This document shows positions 36,362 to 45,333 of a DNA stretch of 64,000 nucleotides, piece after piece. A program made the position numbers and the translations under genes. The notes below the pieces were generated by a model that worked only from the letters and a program-made list of their open reading frames with translations, was not told the origin of the DNA and made no database searches. Every line of letters begins with the position of its first letter. The first letter of the stretch is position 1. Source of the DNA: Flavobacteriales bacterium (GTDB lineage: Bacteria > Bacteroidota > Bacteroidia > Flavobacteriales_F > PHOS-HE28). Location of the stretch: assembly GCA_016788635.1 (NCBI GenBank), contig JAEUSU010000024.1, positions 37,062-101,061 on the forward strand. Reading direction: 5' to 3'.

Positions 36362-37354
36362 ATGGTCCGCATCGGCCCCCTTTCCCTGCCGGAGTTCCCG
36401 CTGCTGCTGGCGCCCATGGAGGACGTGAGCGACCCGCCCTTCCGTGCGCTGTGCAAGCAGCACGGTGCCGACCTGATGTTCACCGAGTTCATCAGCAGCG
36501 AGGGCCTCATCCGCCAAGCGGCCAAGGGCCTGAAGAAGCTGGACATCTTCGAGGCCGAACGGCCCATCGGCATCCAGCTCTTCGGCGGCAGCGAGGACGC
36601 CATGGAGGAGGCCGCCCGCATCGCCGAGGCCGTAAGACCTGACCTGATCGACATCAACTACGGTTGCCCCGTGCACAAGGTGGTGAGCAAGGGCGCCGGC
36701 GCCTGCCTGCTGCTGGACGTGGACAAGATGGTGCGCCTGACGGAGAAAGTGGTGAAGGCCGTGAAGCTGCCCGTGACGGTGAAGACCCGCCTGGGCTGGG
36801 ACGACAAGAGCCGTAACATCGTGGAGGTGGCCGAGCGGCTGCAGGACGTGGGCATCGCGGCGCTGAGCATCCATGGCCGCACGCGTGCCCAGTTGTATCG
36901 GGGACCTGCGGATTGGACGCTGATCGGCGAGGTGAAGAACAACCCGCGCATGCAGATCCCCATCTTCGGCAACGGTGACATCGATTCGCCAGAGAAGGCC
37001 GTGGAGTTTCGCGCGCGCTACGGCGTGGACGGCGTGATGATCGGCCGCGCCAGCATCGGCCACCCGTGGATCTTTGATGAGATCAAGCACTTCATGGCCA
37101 CCGGCACCCATCGTCCTGCACCTTCCGTGGCGGACCGTGTGGAAGCCGCACGGGAACACCTGCGCCGCTCCCTGGAGTGGAAGGGGCCGTGGGAGGGCGT
37201 GGTGGAGATGCGCCGCCACTACGGCAACTACCTCAAGGGCCTGCCCAACGTGAAGGAGGTGCGCCTGCGCCTGTGCACCGAGCGCGACCCGGCGGTGCTG
37301 GAGGCCATCCTGGATGAGGTGGTGGCCACCTATGCCGTGGCGGACGCCGCCTGA
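36362..37354 (+). CDS. dusB: tRNA-dihydrouridine synthase DusB, copy 1
   Basis: 330 residues. FMN TIM barrel: LLLAPMEDVSDPPFRALC, the catalytic Cys in DINYGCPVHKVVSKGAGACLL, VTVKTRLGWDD, LSIHGRTRAQLYRGPADW, IFGNGDIDSPEKA and GVMIGRASIGHPWIF. Reduces uridines in the tRNA D loop. Its last 25 nt overlap the convergent permease gene. A second copy at 62358-63350 is about 92% identical by eye (304/330). Confidence 0.95.
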   Translation: MVRIGPLSLPEFPLLLAPMEDVSDPPFRALCKQHGADLMFTEFISSEGLIRQAAKGLKKLDIFEAERPIGIQLFGGSEDAMEEAARIAEAVRPDLIDINYGCPVHKVVSKGAGACLLLDVDKMVRLTEKVVKAVKLPVTVKTRLGWDDKSRNIVEVAERLQDVGIAALSIHGRTRAQLYRGPADWTLIGEVKNNPRMQIPIFGNGDIDSPEKAVEFRARYGVDGVMIGRASIGHPWIFDEIKHFMATGTHRPAPSVADRVEAAREHLRRSLEWKGPWEGVVEMRRHYGNYLKGLPNVKEVRLRLCTERDPAVLEAILDEVVATYAVADAA

Positions 37355-38562
37355 ACCAGCAGCCTGCGGCTGAGGCTGCGCAGCGGCACCCACGAGGCCA
37401 GCACACCGATGGCCAGCGTGACCAGCACGATCTGTACGAGGTCCTTCCACTGCACCTTCACCGGGTAGGCGTCCACCACCGAATTGGCCAGGCCGATGAG
37501 CCCAAAGCGCTGCTGCACCCAGCAGAGCCCGAGCCCGAGCAGCAGCCCCAGCACGATGCCCACCCCCACGATCAGCAGGCCCTCGAACAGGAAGATGAGC
37601 CGCACCACCTGCGGGGTGGCGCCCAGCGCGGAGAGGGTCCTTACGTCGCGCTTTTTCTCGATCATGAGCATGGTGAGCGAAGCGATGATGTTGAAGGCAC
37701 CGATGAGCCCGATGAAGACGAGCACCAGGAAGGTGAAGCGTTTCTCACTGGTGTTGGTGCTGTACATGAGCGTGTTCTTCTGCTGGCGCGTGCGCACCAC
37801 ATAGGCACCGCCCAGTTGTTCGCGCAGGGCGCGCGCTGCGGCGTCCGCGTCCGCATCACGGGACAATCGCATCTCCAGGGCGTTCACCGCGCCTTCATAG
37901 TGCAACAGGCGGGCGGCGAGTTCCAGCGGCACCAGCACATACTTGGCGTCGAACTCCATGTTCAGCGTGAAGGCGCCGCTCACCGGCAGGTCCTCCTGCT
38001 CGAAGGCGCCCTGCTTCCATTGGCTGAGCTTTCGTCCTCGCACCGGTGCGCTGATCTCCAGGGGCCGGAACACGCCGTCGTCCAGGGGAACATCCAGGTT
38101 CATTTTGAGCGCCACGCCCAGCACGGCCTTCGGCTCCTGGTCCGTGCCCAGGTCGGCCTGCCCGGTGAAGAGATGGGCGCCGAGGTCGCTCATCTCCAGA
38201 TACACCGGCTCCACACCCTTCATGGTGGCCACGGCCTGCTGATCGCCACTGCGTAACAGCACGTTCTCCTCGATCACCCAGCTGGCCTGCGTGGCTCCGG
38301 CCAGGCGAAGCAGCTCGCCGATGTCCAGGCTGTCGCGCTCGAAGGTCTTGCCCTGCGCCGGGGTGATGGTGATGTCCTGGTCAAAGGGGCTGTACAGGCT
38401 GTCCACCAGCTCGGCAATGCCGTTGAGCGTGCTGAGCACCACCACCATGGCCGCCGTCACCACCGCCATCACCACGATGCTGATCAGGGTGATCACATTC
38501 ACCGCGTTCTGCGAGCGCCTGGCCAGCAGGTAGCGGCGGGCGAAGAGGAAGGGGAGGCGCAA
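37330..38562 (-). CDS. LolE/FtsX-type ABC transporter permease, copy 1
   Basis: 410 residues from a TTG start at 38562 (LPFLFARRYLLARRSQNAVNVITLISI). Topology MacB/LolCE-like: first helix VITLISIVVMAVVTAAMVVVLS, a large periplasmic domain (about 50-260) with DQDITITPAQGKTFERDS, then three C-terminal helices forming the FtsX domain (FIGLIGAFNIIASLTMLMIEKKRDVRTLSALGAT). Probably moves lipoproteins or other substrates out of the inner membrane; its ATPase is not in the window. The paralog at 61153 uses the same TTG start context and is about 63% identical by eye. Confidence 0.88.
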   Translation of the reverse strand: MRLPFLFARRYLLARRSQNAVNVITLISIVVMAVVTAAMVVVLSTLNGIAELVDSLYSPFDQDITITPAQGKTFERDSLDIGELLRLAGATQASWVIEENVLLRSGDQQAVATMKGVEPVYLEMSDLGAHLFTGQADLGTDQEPKAVLGVALKMNLDVPLDDGVFRPLEISAPVRGRKLSQWKQGAFEQEDLPVSGAFTLNMEFDAKYVLVPLELAARLLHYEGAVNALEMRLSRDADADAAARALREQLGGAYVVRTRQQKNTLMYSTNTSEKRFTFLVLVFIGLIGAFNIIASLTMLMIEKKRDVRTLSALGATPQVVRLIFLFEGLLIVGVGIVLGLLLGLGLCWVQQRFGLIGLANSVVDAYPVKVQWKDLVQIVLVTLAIGVLASWVPLRSLSRRLLVQAASATA

Positions 38563-38570
38563 GGGAGGCA

Positions 38571-38604
38571 GAATGTGGAAATGTGGGAATGTGGAAGTGT
38601 GATG
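38571..38604. repeat. Single-arm period-8 repeat before permease copy 1
   Basis: AGAATGTG, GAAATGTG, GGAATGTG, GAAGTGTG run in tandem octads. On the permease strand this is TTCCACA repeated, ending 8 nt before the TTG codon. The permease copy 2 start has the same kind of sequence (61122-61152). Confidence 0.7.
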
Positions 38605-38621
38605 GCCGGTGTCCTGCCCGG

Positions 38622-38629
38622 GAAAGGTA
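38622..38629 (-). promoter_or_regulatory. -7 box TACCTTTC upstream of permease copy 1
   Basis: One mismatch to TAnnTTTG, 59 nt before the TTG start and just after the AsmA stop. Confidence 0.35.
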
Positions 38630-38638
38630 GGTGGGGGA

Positions 38639-41600
38639 CTATCGTTCCTTGCGCGACTTGCCAAGCTTCACCTGGTAGTTCTCCGGGGAGCCGGTGATGT
38701 TCACGGTGAGGTAGCCTTTGAAGGGTCCTTTCTGATGGGTCACGATCTCCTCTCCGGCTCGCTCCAGCTCCTGTTCATCATCCTTGTTGCGTCCGGTGCC
38801 GCGCAGTTTGGAACGCAGCATGTTCCAGCTGGCCTGCTTCACCAGGCCCAGCGGCAGCCGCATGGTATAATCCATCTGCAGGTCCAGTGACTGGCGGCCG
38901 CTGAGGTGCATGTAGCCCAACGTGCTGGTCACCTTCATCTCCGGGAAGTGCAGCGCGCCAGCCCGGAAGGTGAAGGTGTTGCGCAACTCGCCGAAGCGTA
39001 CGTTGTCCAGGTCACGATCGCCCATGAAGTCGGCCATGGCGTGGAGCGGGGCGAAGCGGGTGATGCGGCCATCGGTCACGGTGAGGTCCGCCACGGCCGT
39101 GGTATGCGCCAGGTCGGGCACCAGGTCGGTGTGCAGGCGCGCATCGATCCGGATGGTGCCGCTCACGCGGCCGTGCAGGTTGTCGTGCACCAGCACGTCC
39201 TGCCCGAAGTTGTCCAGCTTGTACATCACCTTGTCCAGGTCCACCCGGGACAGGTGCAGATCACCGCTCAGCGTGATGCTGTCCTGACGCGCACCGTTGA
39301 ATGTGCCGCGAAGCCCCACCTGTCCGCCGGCCGCACGGAAGTGCAGGGTGTCGAAGCGGACGGTGTGGTCCTTGTTGGTGTGCAGCACGCCATGCAGGTC
39401 CTCCAGCAATGCGCGGTGGTGTTTGATGCGGCCGATGTCCGCCGTGAGGTGCATCACCGGAAAGTCAAGCGCGAAAAGGTTGAACCCCGCATCGTGCGCT
39501 GAGCCTTCACCCTTGGGCGCGTTGGTGTTCCAGCCGGAGATCTCGTCCAGGTCCAGGTCGCTGGCACGCACGGTGCCTTCCAGTTGCTTGTTGCGCAGGT
39601 CGCCATCCAGGAAGTGGCGCAGGTACAGGTCGGCGTGCAGGTCGCTGCGGCCCATGCGCATATGCAGCCCGTGCAGGGTGATGCAGCCGCTGGTGTCCGT
39701 GATGATGCGGCCATCCACATCACGCAGTGCGGGCAGGTCGTTCACGCGCACGGTCAGGTGATCGATGTGCGTGTCGCTGATGAAGCCCTTCTTCGTGAAT
39801 GTGTTGCTCTCCAGGCTGCCCGAGCCGCGGAACACGAGGTCGTGGACCACCTCCTCCTCGATGCTGTCGTGCACGAAGGGCCTACCGTCATAGACCAGGA
39901 GCTCCTTCGCGTTCAGGTAGGGCACACGAAGGTCCAGCCGGTGGTGCACGGTCTCGCGGCGCGTGCTGTCCAGTAACGCACCGACCCCTTGGAGATGCGC
40001 GTTGAGCAGGGCCTTGTTGCGGCCGATGGTGAGGCCGAGTGCCGTCAGGGTCAGGGTGGAATCGTTCACGGCCAGTTTGCCGCTCACGTCCTCCACGGCG
40101 AACGGAAATTTGGCGGTGCGGAACTCCAGGTGCCGGAAGTTGAGGGTGGCGCCCGGCAGGTAGCGGGCACGCTCCAGCGCGTCCACGGTGGTGTGCAGAT
40201 CAAGGTCGAAGCGCAGGTCCATCACGGTATCGCGTGCCCAGGGTGCATCGGGCAATTGGCCGTTCAGGCCGATCAGCTCGGCCAGGAGGAGCTGCCGGCT
40301 GCCGCCTTTCAGCACCAGGTCCACCGGGGCGTTGGTGTGGTGCAGCAGGGCGGAGACATTGCTCACGCTGCAATCCAGTGAAAGGTCGCTTTTGCCGATA
40401 CGGACACGCAGGTCCTCACTGCGCAGGTCGTCACCATCCAGCACGATGCGGCCATTGAGGTCCTCGATGGGCCTGTTCAGTCTGGCGAGCTTCAGCCGGA
40501 CGTTCTCGAACTGGATGCGGCTCATCACGCCGTCGGTCATCTTCGTGGCGAAGTGGAGCACGCTGTCCGGGCCCACATACTCGTTCAGGGTGATGTCGAT
40601 GAGCACGGTGCCTGCTCCGTCCTCGATCGCCTCCAGCTCATAGAAGGTCTTCAGGTGCTCCAGCTGGAAGCGCGCGTGGAAGTCCATGGTGATGCGCGGG
40701 TCGAGCAGGTTCTCCACGCGCAGGGCGCCGCGCATCAGCCCCTTCTCGGGCGTGCCGTAAAGGTTCTCCAGCTCCAGCACCGCCTTGTCCAGGCCGCCAT
40801 CGTCGCCGGTGCGGAAGTGTCCGGTGAAGGCCACATCGCGCAGCGCCTTGGCATGTGCCGTATGGTGGAATACGGTGTTCCTGCAACCCAGGCGGAGGTC
40901 GATGAGCGGGCTGCGCACCGCTATGGGCCCAGTGATGCGGCCATCAAAGAAGATGTCGCCCTCATTCTTGAACGCCTTCAGCTTGGTGAGCACCTCCGGG
41001 GGTGCGAAGGCGATGAAGACGTCGAAGTTCTTCTTGCGGCCGGTGATGGCGAGGTCGAGCAGCAGGTCGTTGTCCAGGTCCAGTGTGCCCTGCATGTCCA
41101 GGCGTCCGGCATCCACCACAAAATGGCTCGGGTGGATGGTGACCATGCCGTCGCGGATGCTCAGGTCGCAATCCAGCCCGAAGGGCAGCTCGCGGAACCA
41201 GGTGGTGGTCCCCGATCGGAAGTGGTGCAGGAACAATTCGCTCTCCAATCCCATCCGCAGGTCATCCCCGATGGCGCTCAAATAGGCCCTGGCCTGGATG
41301 ATGTCCAGCAGGAGCTCATTGCCAGTGCCACCCTGGTTCACTTCATGCACGGTCACGTCACGCAGTTCAATACGCTTCAGGTCCAGGTGGGTCTGTTTGG
41401 TGTCCTCATCATCACCTTCAGTGCGCTGTTTGGCGCGCATCAGGTTGTACATCCCATCCGGGTGCTTTTCCAGGTAGAAATGGCCCTTGCTCAACACCAC
41501 CTTTTTAACCGTGTATTGACCGCGCAGCAGGTCGGACAGGTCGAAACCCACGAACACGTCCTGAAAGGTGTAGATGGCGGGATCGCCCTCGGTGTGCTTG

Positions 41601-41842
41601 TCAGCATCGAAGCGTACGCCTTTGATGTCGATGCTGATGTAGGGAAAGGCGCGGAAGGGGGAGAGCTCCACGCGTTCGTAGGTCAGCTTGCCTACCTGCC
41701 CCTCGTTGATGGTGGCGATCAGCTCGTCGGCGATCTCCCGCTCGTAGGAGTAGAGGATGTAGCACGCCACGCCGAACGTGAGCAGGACCAGCGCCAGGAT
41801 GGCAAGCAACGCAATGCGGAATGCACGGAGCAGGCGGCGCAT
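38639..41842 (-). CDS. AsmA-family protein
   Basis: 1,067 residues. N-terminal membrane anchor FRIALLAILALVLLTFGVACYIL (about 8-30), then the AsmA N-domain (VELSPFRAFPYISIDIKGVRF, VFVGFDLSDLLRGQYTVKKVVL) and a very long run of short amphipathic strands of the AsmA/TamB/repeating beta-groove type ending in the AsmA_2-like region (LGYMHLSGRQSLDLQMDYTM). Proteins of this fold span the periplasm and are linked to lipid transport and outer-membrane homeostasis. Present only in this copy of the dusB-rbfA block. Confidence 0.88.
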   Translation of the reverse strand: MRRLLRAFRIALLAILALVLLTFGVACYILYSYEREIADELIATINEGQVGKLTYERVELSPFRAFPYISIDIKGVRFDADKHTEGDPAIYTFQDVFVGFDLSDLLRGQYTVKKVVLSKGHFYLEKHPDGMYNLMRAKQRTEGDDEDTKQTHLDLKRIELRDVTVHEVNQGGTGNELLLDIIQARAYLSAIGDDLRMGLESELFLHHFRSGTTTWFRELPFGLDCDLSIRDGMVTIHPSHFVVDAGRLDMQGTLDLDNDLLLDLAITGRKKNFDVFIAFAPPEVLTKLKAFKNEGDIFFDGRITGPIAVRSPLIDLRLGCRNTVFHHTAHAKALRDVAFTGHFRTGDDGGLDKAVLELENLYGTPEKGLMRGALRVENLLDPRITMDFHARFQLEHLKTFYELEAIEDGAGTVLIDITLNEYVGPDSVLHFATKMTDGVMSRIQFENVRLKLARLNRPIEDLNGRIVLDGDDLRSEDLRVRIGKSDLSLDCSVSNVSALLHHTNAPVDLVLKGGSRQLLLAELIGLNGQLPDAPWARDTVMDLRFDLDLHTTVDALERARYLPGATLNFRHLEFRTAKFPFAVEDVSGKLAVNDSTLTLTALGLTIGRNKALLNAHLQGVGALLDSTRRETVHHRLDLRVPYLNAKELLVYDGRPFVHDSIEEEVVHDLVFRGSGSLESNTFTKKGFISDTHIDHLTVRVNDLPALRDVDGRIITDTSGCITLHGLHMRMGRSDLHADLYLRHFLDGDLRNKQLEGTVRASDLDLDEISGWNTNAPKGEGSAHDAGFNLFALDFPVMHLTADIGRIKHHRALLEDLHGVLHTNKDHTVRFDTLHFRAAGGQVGLRGTFNGARQDSITLSGDLHLSRVDLDKVMYKLDNFGQDVLVHDNLHGRVSGTIRIDARLHTDLVPDLAHTTAVADLTVTDGRITRFAPLHAMADFMGDRDLDNVRFGELRNTFTFRAGALHFPEMKVTSTLGYMHLSGRQSLDLQMDYTMRLPLGLVKQASWNMLRSKLRGTGRNKDDEQELERAGEEIVTHQKGPFKGYLTVNITGSPENYQVKLGKSRKER

Positions 41843-41846
41843 GCTG

Positions 41847-41854
41847 CGAAGATC
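41847..41854 (-). promoter_or_regulatory. Promoter box GATCTTCG, 4 nt before the AsmA start
   Basis: Six of eight positions match TAnnTTTG; 4-nt spacing (CAGC) to the ATG at 41842. Confidence 0.35.
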
Positions 41855-41896
41855 GGGGCAGGTGGCCGGTGTGGCGACGCAGCAGCCCTTCGGATC

Positions 41897-42706
41897 TCAC
41901 CGCCAGGCCTTCACAACGAGACCTGTCCCCGTGGGGTGCTTCATCCGCACGTCCGCCATGTTCAGCATGAAGGCGATGGGGTAGGCGAGCAGGTAGTAGA
42001 AGGGCAGGATGAGGAAAAAGAGGCGGGAGGTGTTCAGCATCAGCAGGGGCCACTTCATGCTCAACTTCCAACTGAGCCTGCCCGGTATGCCATAGCTGAA
42101 CCGTGCCTCCACCTTGCTGAAGCCGTTGCGCAGGCATTTGGCGCGGATGTCGTCGATGTTGTAGCCGTCGCGCACGTGCTCCTCGATGAAGCTGCCCTCA
42201 CCCTCCTCATGCACGTCGCTCCCGCCTTGATCGCTGGGTGTGCTGATGATGAGCATGCCACCAGGCTTGAGCGAGGTGCTGTAACAGCGCAACGCTGCTT
42301 CGTCCTCCAGGATGTGCTCCATCACATCCACGCACACCACCAGGCCGAAGGTGTTCGGACGTTGGAACCGTGTGACATCACCCACCTCAAACCGCACGCG
42401 CGGCCGGCCTATGCGTTGGAAGAAGGCGTTGCAATCGGCCACCTGTTCCTCCTTCACATCCACGGCTGTAATGTGTGCGTTCGGCAGGAGACCGCTGAGC
42501 CAGTAGCTGTACTGCCCGAAGCCCGCGCCGGCATCATAGATGTGCACGTCTCCTTCACGTTGCGTGCGCGTCCAGGGCCGCAGCTCGCGCTGGATGTGCC
42601 AGCAGCGCAACAGCAGCAGGTCCAGCAGACGGTAGAAGAGCTTGCGCAGGAAGGGTGAGCGGTTGAAGACCACCCCGAGCTGGCGCTTGACCGGATCGTA
42701 CTGCAT
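41897..42706 (-). CDS. Class I SAM-dependent methyltransferase, copy 1
   Basis: 269 residues. SAM motif I IYDAGAGFGQYSYWLSG, motif II region ITAVDVKEEQVADCN, then VVCVDVMEHILEDEAALRCY (Methyltransf_11/UbiE-like). A C-terminal hydrophobic segment (LFFLILPFYYLLAYPIAFMLN) suggests membrane association and a lipid or lipid-linked substrate. The start at 42706 (MQYDPVKRQLG) matches copy 2 exactly; the frame continues to 42751 without support. Copy 2 (59441) is about three-quarters identical by eye. Confidence 0.87.
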   Translation of the reverse strand: MQYDPVKRQLGVVFNRSPFLRKLFYRLLDLLLLRCWHIQRELRPWTRTQREGDVHIYDAGAGFGQYSYWLSGLLPNAHITAVDVKEEQVADCNAFFQRIGRPRVRFEVGDVTRFQRPNTFGLVVCVDVMEHILEDEAALRCYSTSLKPGGMLIISTPSDQGGSDVHEEGEGSFIEEHVRDGYNIDDIRAKCLRNGFSKVEARFSYGIPGRLSWKLSMKWPLLMLNTSRLFFLILPFYYLLAYPIAFMLNMADVRMKHPTGTGLVVKAWR

Positions 42707-42790
42707 TACCGTTCGGGAAGGGTCAATGTGGGGTTTGAGCGGGTATTCCACTGAACGGAGCAGTGATCTGTGGGTCCGCTTGCACGTACG

Positions 42791-43129
42791 TCACTTCTTC
42801 AACAACCGCTCGATCTCCTCCGCGCGGTCCAAGGAATCGTCCACATGGAAGTGCAGCTCGGGCACCACGCGCATCTGCCTGCCCACGCGTGTGCCCAGCA
42901 GGCCGCGCAGCCGGTGGCTCTGGTCGCGGATGTGGGCCATGGCGGCCTCCTTGTCCTTCACCGGGAAGAGGCTGATGTACACCTTGGCCACGCCCAGGTC
43001 GGGTGACACGCGCACGCCGGTGACGGTGATGAGCGCGCCGGGCAGCAGCGATCGGGATTCCTGTTGCAGGATGGTGGCCAGCTCACGCTGGAGCAGGCTG
43101 TTCACCTTGTTCTGTCGGACACTGTCCAT
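42791..43129 (-). CDS. rbfA: Ribosome-binding factor A, copy 1
   Basis: 112 residues, single KH-like domain. MDSVRQNKVNSLLQRELATIL, ITVTGVRVSPDLGVAKVYISLF and FHVDDSLDRAEEIERLL are RbfA signatures. Assists maturation of the 16S 5' helix in 30S subunits. RbfA is normally single copy; the second at 58978 shares about 77 of 112 residues. A TACCTTCG box ends 4 nt before its ATG. The much longer frame through 44149 is an antisense-composition artefact over fcl. Confidence 0.93.
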   Translation of the reverse strand: MDSVRQNKVNSLLQRELATILQQESRSLLPGALITVTGVRVSPDLGVAKVYISLFPVKDKEAAMAHIRDQSHRLRGLLGTRVGRQMRVVPELHFHVDDSLDRAEEIERLLKK

Positions 43130-43133
43130 GCGG

Positions 43134-43141
43134 CGAAGGTA
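43134..43141 (-). promoter_or_regulatory. -7 box TACCTTCG, 4 nt before rbfA copy 1
   Basis: One mismatch to TAnnTTTG; spacer CCGC then ATG. Predicts a leaderless rbfA message. Confidence 0.5.
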
Positions 43142-43167
43142 GGACTTGCACCTCCGCCACAGGCGTG

Positions 43168-44106
43168 CTAGGGCTTTGCCAGCTCGCTCTTGGCGAATTC
43201 GGCGTACACGGCGGTGATGCCCTCGCGCAGGCCGATGCGGTGCTTCCAGCCCAGTGCGTGCAGACGCGACACGTCCATCAGCTTGCGGGGTGTGCCGTCC
43301 GGCTTGTCCGTGTTCCAACACAATTTGCCGGTGTAGCCCACGATCTCCTGGATCATCTCGGCCAGGGCCTTGATGGTGAGGTCCTCGCCCGTGCCGATGT
43401 TCAGGAAGAGCTCCTCGTTGTAGTTCTGCATGAGGAAGTAGCACGCATCGGCCAGGTCGTCCACGTGCAGGAATTCGCGCATGGGCGAGCCCGTGCCCCA
43501 CACCTCCACGCTGGGCGCGTTCGTCACCTTGGCGGTGTGGAACTTGCGGATGAGCGCGGGCAGCACATGGCTGTTGTTGAGGTCGTAGTTGTCGTTGGGC
43601 CCGTAAAGGTTGGTGGGCATCGCGCTGATGTAGTTGCACCCGTACTGGCGGCGATAGCTCTCGGCCAGCTTGATGCCTGCGATCTTGGCGATGGCGTATG
43701 GCTCGTTGGTCTGCTCGAGCAGGCCGGTTAGCAGGCTCTCCTCCTTCAACGGCTGGGGCGCCATCTTGGGGTAGATGCACGATGAGCCCAGGAAGAGCAG
43801 CTTCTTCACGCCGTTCTCGTGCGCGGCGTGGATGATGTTGCTCTCGATCATCAGGTTCTCGTACAGGAACTGTGCGCGGTACACGTTGTTGGCGTGGATG
43901 CCGCCCACCTTGGCGGCTGCCAGGTACACGTACGCGGGCTTCTCCTGGGCGAAGAAGTCGCGCACGGCCTGCTGCTCCTTCAGGTCGAGCTCCTTGCTGG
44001 TGCGCACCACGATGTTGGTGTGGCCCTCGGCCTGCAGCTTGCGCACGATGGCGCTGCCCACCATGCCGCGGTGGCCGGCCACGTAGACTTTGTCTTGCTT
44101 GTTCAT
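43168..44106 (-). CDS. fcl: GDP-L-fucose synthase
   Basis: 312 residues, SDR fold. [18 protein letters not shown] is the NADP-binding motif; [20 protein letters not shown] supplies the catalytic Ser, and [21 protein letters not shown] the Tyr-xxx-Lys. C-terminal substrate domain with [22 protein letters not shown]. Epimerises and reduces GDP-4-keto-6-deoxymannose to GDP-L-fucose. Directly downstream of gmd, which makes its substrate; the two are separated by the inverted element at 44111-44184. Confidence 0.95.
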   Translation of the reverse strand: MNKQDKVYVAGHRGMVGSAIVRKLQAEGHTNIVVRTSKELDLKEQQAVRDFFAQEKPAYVYLAAAKVGGIHANNVYRAQFLYENLMIESNIIHAAHENGVKKLLFLGSSCIYPKMAPQPLKEESLLTGLLEQTNEPYAIAKIAGIKLAESYRRQYGCNYISAMPTNLYGPNDNYDLNNSHVLPALIRKFHTAKVTNAPSVEVWGTGSPMREFLHVDDLADACYFLMQNYNEELFLNIGTGEDLTIKALAEMIQEIVGYTGKLCWNTDKPDGTPRKLMDVSRLHALGWKHRIGLREGITAVYAEFAKSELAKP

Positions 44107-44110
44107 GGAT

Positions 44111-44184
44111 GCGTTGCGGTTGGGACGTTACGTGTTGCGCGTTGGACACGCGTTCAACACGTAACGCGCCAACCCGTCAACACG
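44111..44184. repeat. Period-7/8 inverted-arm hairpin element, GTT/AAC type
   Basis: The left arm repeats GTTGCGG, GTTACGT, GTTGCGC, GTTGGAC; the right arm repeats CAACACG, TAACGCG, CCAACCC, GTCAACA. A perfect 12-bp core pairs CGTTACGTGTTG (44126-44137) with CAACACGTAACG (44155-44166). Fills the gap between gmd and fcl. Confidence 0.8.
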
Positions 44185-44191
44185 CACCGGA

Positions 44192-45313
44192 TCACTCTTG
44201 CTCGTGCAGGATCTTGTGGCCGCCCTTCTTCAGGTACACGTCACGCTTGAAGAGCTCCAGGTCGCTGGCCATCATCTCCTTCACCAGGGCCTTCAGGTCG
44301 TACTTGTGCTTCCAGCCGAGCTCGCGCATGGCCTTGCGGGGGTCGCCCTCCAGGTGGTCCACCTCGGCGGGACGGTAGTAGCGCTTGTCGATGGCCACGA
44401 GCACCTTGCCTGTCTTCTTGTCGTAGCCCTTCTCCTTCTCGCCCTTGCCCTTCCACTCGAGCTTGATGCCCACCTCCCCGAAGGCAAGGTCCACGAAGTG
44501 GCGCACGGTGTAGGTCTTGCCGGTGGCCAGGACATAATCATCGGGCTTCTTGGCCTGCAGCATCAGCCACATGCCCTCCACGTAATCCTTGGCATGGCCC
44601 CAGTCGCGCTTGGCGTCGAGGTTGCCGAGGTAGAGCGTGTCCTGCAGGCCCAGCTTGATCTTGGCCGCGGCCCGGGTGATCTTGCGGGTCACGAAGGTCT
44701 CGCCGCGCAGCGGGCTCTCGTGGTTGAAGAGGATGCCGTTGCACGCGAAGATGCCGTAGCTCTCGCGGTAGTTCTTGGTGATCCAGAAACCGTACAGCTT
44801 GGCCACGCCGTAGGGGCTGCGCGGGTGGAAGGGCGTCTCCTCGTTCTGCGCATGCGGACGCACGCCGCCGTACAGTTCGGAGGTGGAGGCCTGGTAGAAC
44901 TTGGTCTTCTTCTCCATGCCCAGGATGCGGATGGCCTCCAGGAAGCGGAGCGTGCCGATGCCGTCGGCGTTGGCCGTGTACTCGGGCATCTCGAAGCTGA
45001 CGGCCACATGGCTCATCGCCGCCAGGTTGTAGATCTCGTCCGGCTGGATCTGCTGCACCAGGCGCAGGCAGTTCACGCTGTCGGTGAGGTCGCCATAGTG
45101 CAGGTGGAAGGGACGGCCCTTCTCGTGCATGTCGTGGTACAGGTGGTCGATGCGGTCCGTGTTGAAGAGCGAGCTGCGGCGCTTCACGCCGTGCACCTCG
45201 TACCCCTTGTTCAACAGGAGCTCGCTCAGGTAGGCGCCGTCCTGTCCGGTGACACCGGTGATGAGGGCGACCTTGCGCTTCTTGCCGCCTGCCTTCGTGC
45301 TTTTCTTGGCCAT
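44192..45313 (-). CDS. gmd: GDP-mannose 4,6-dehydratase
   Basis: 373 residues. [19 protein letters not shown] is the NADP motif; [32 protein letters not shown] (catalytic Thr/Ser-Glu) and [20 protein letters not shown] (Tyr-xxx-Lys) are the active-site set, and [14 protein letters not shown] is family specific. Makes GDP-4-keto-6-deoxymannose from GDP-mannose. A lysine-rich N-terminal extension ([13 protein letters not shown]) precedes the domain. Forms the two-step GDP-fucose pathway with fcl. Confidence 0.96.
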   Translation of the reverse strand: MAKKSTKAGGKKRKVALITGVTGQDGAYLSELLLNKGYEVHGVKRRSSLFNTDRIDHLYHDMHEKGRPFHLHYGDLTDSVNCLRLVQQIQPDEIYNLAAMSHVAVSFEMPEYTANADGIGTLRFLEAIRILGMEKKTKFYQASTSELYGGVRPHAQNEETPFHPRSPYGVAKLYGFWITKNYRESYGIFACNGILFNHESPLRGETFVTRKITRAAAKIKLGLQDTLYLGNLDAKRDWGHAKDYVEGMWLMLQAKKPDDYVLATGKTYTVRHFVDLAFGEVGIKLEWKGKGEKEKGYDKKTGKVLVAIDKRYYRPAEVDHLEGDPRKAMRELGWKHKYDLKALVKEMMASDLELFKRDVYLKKGGHKILHEQE

Positions 45314-45333
45314 GATGGATGGTGTGCTTCTGC

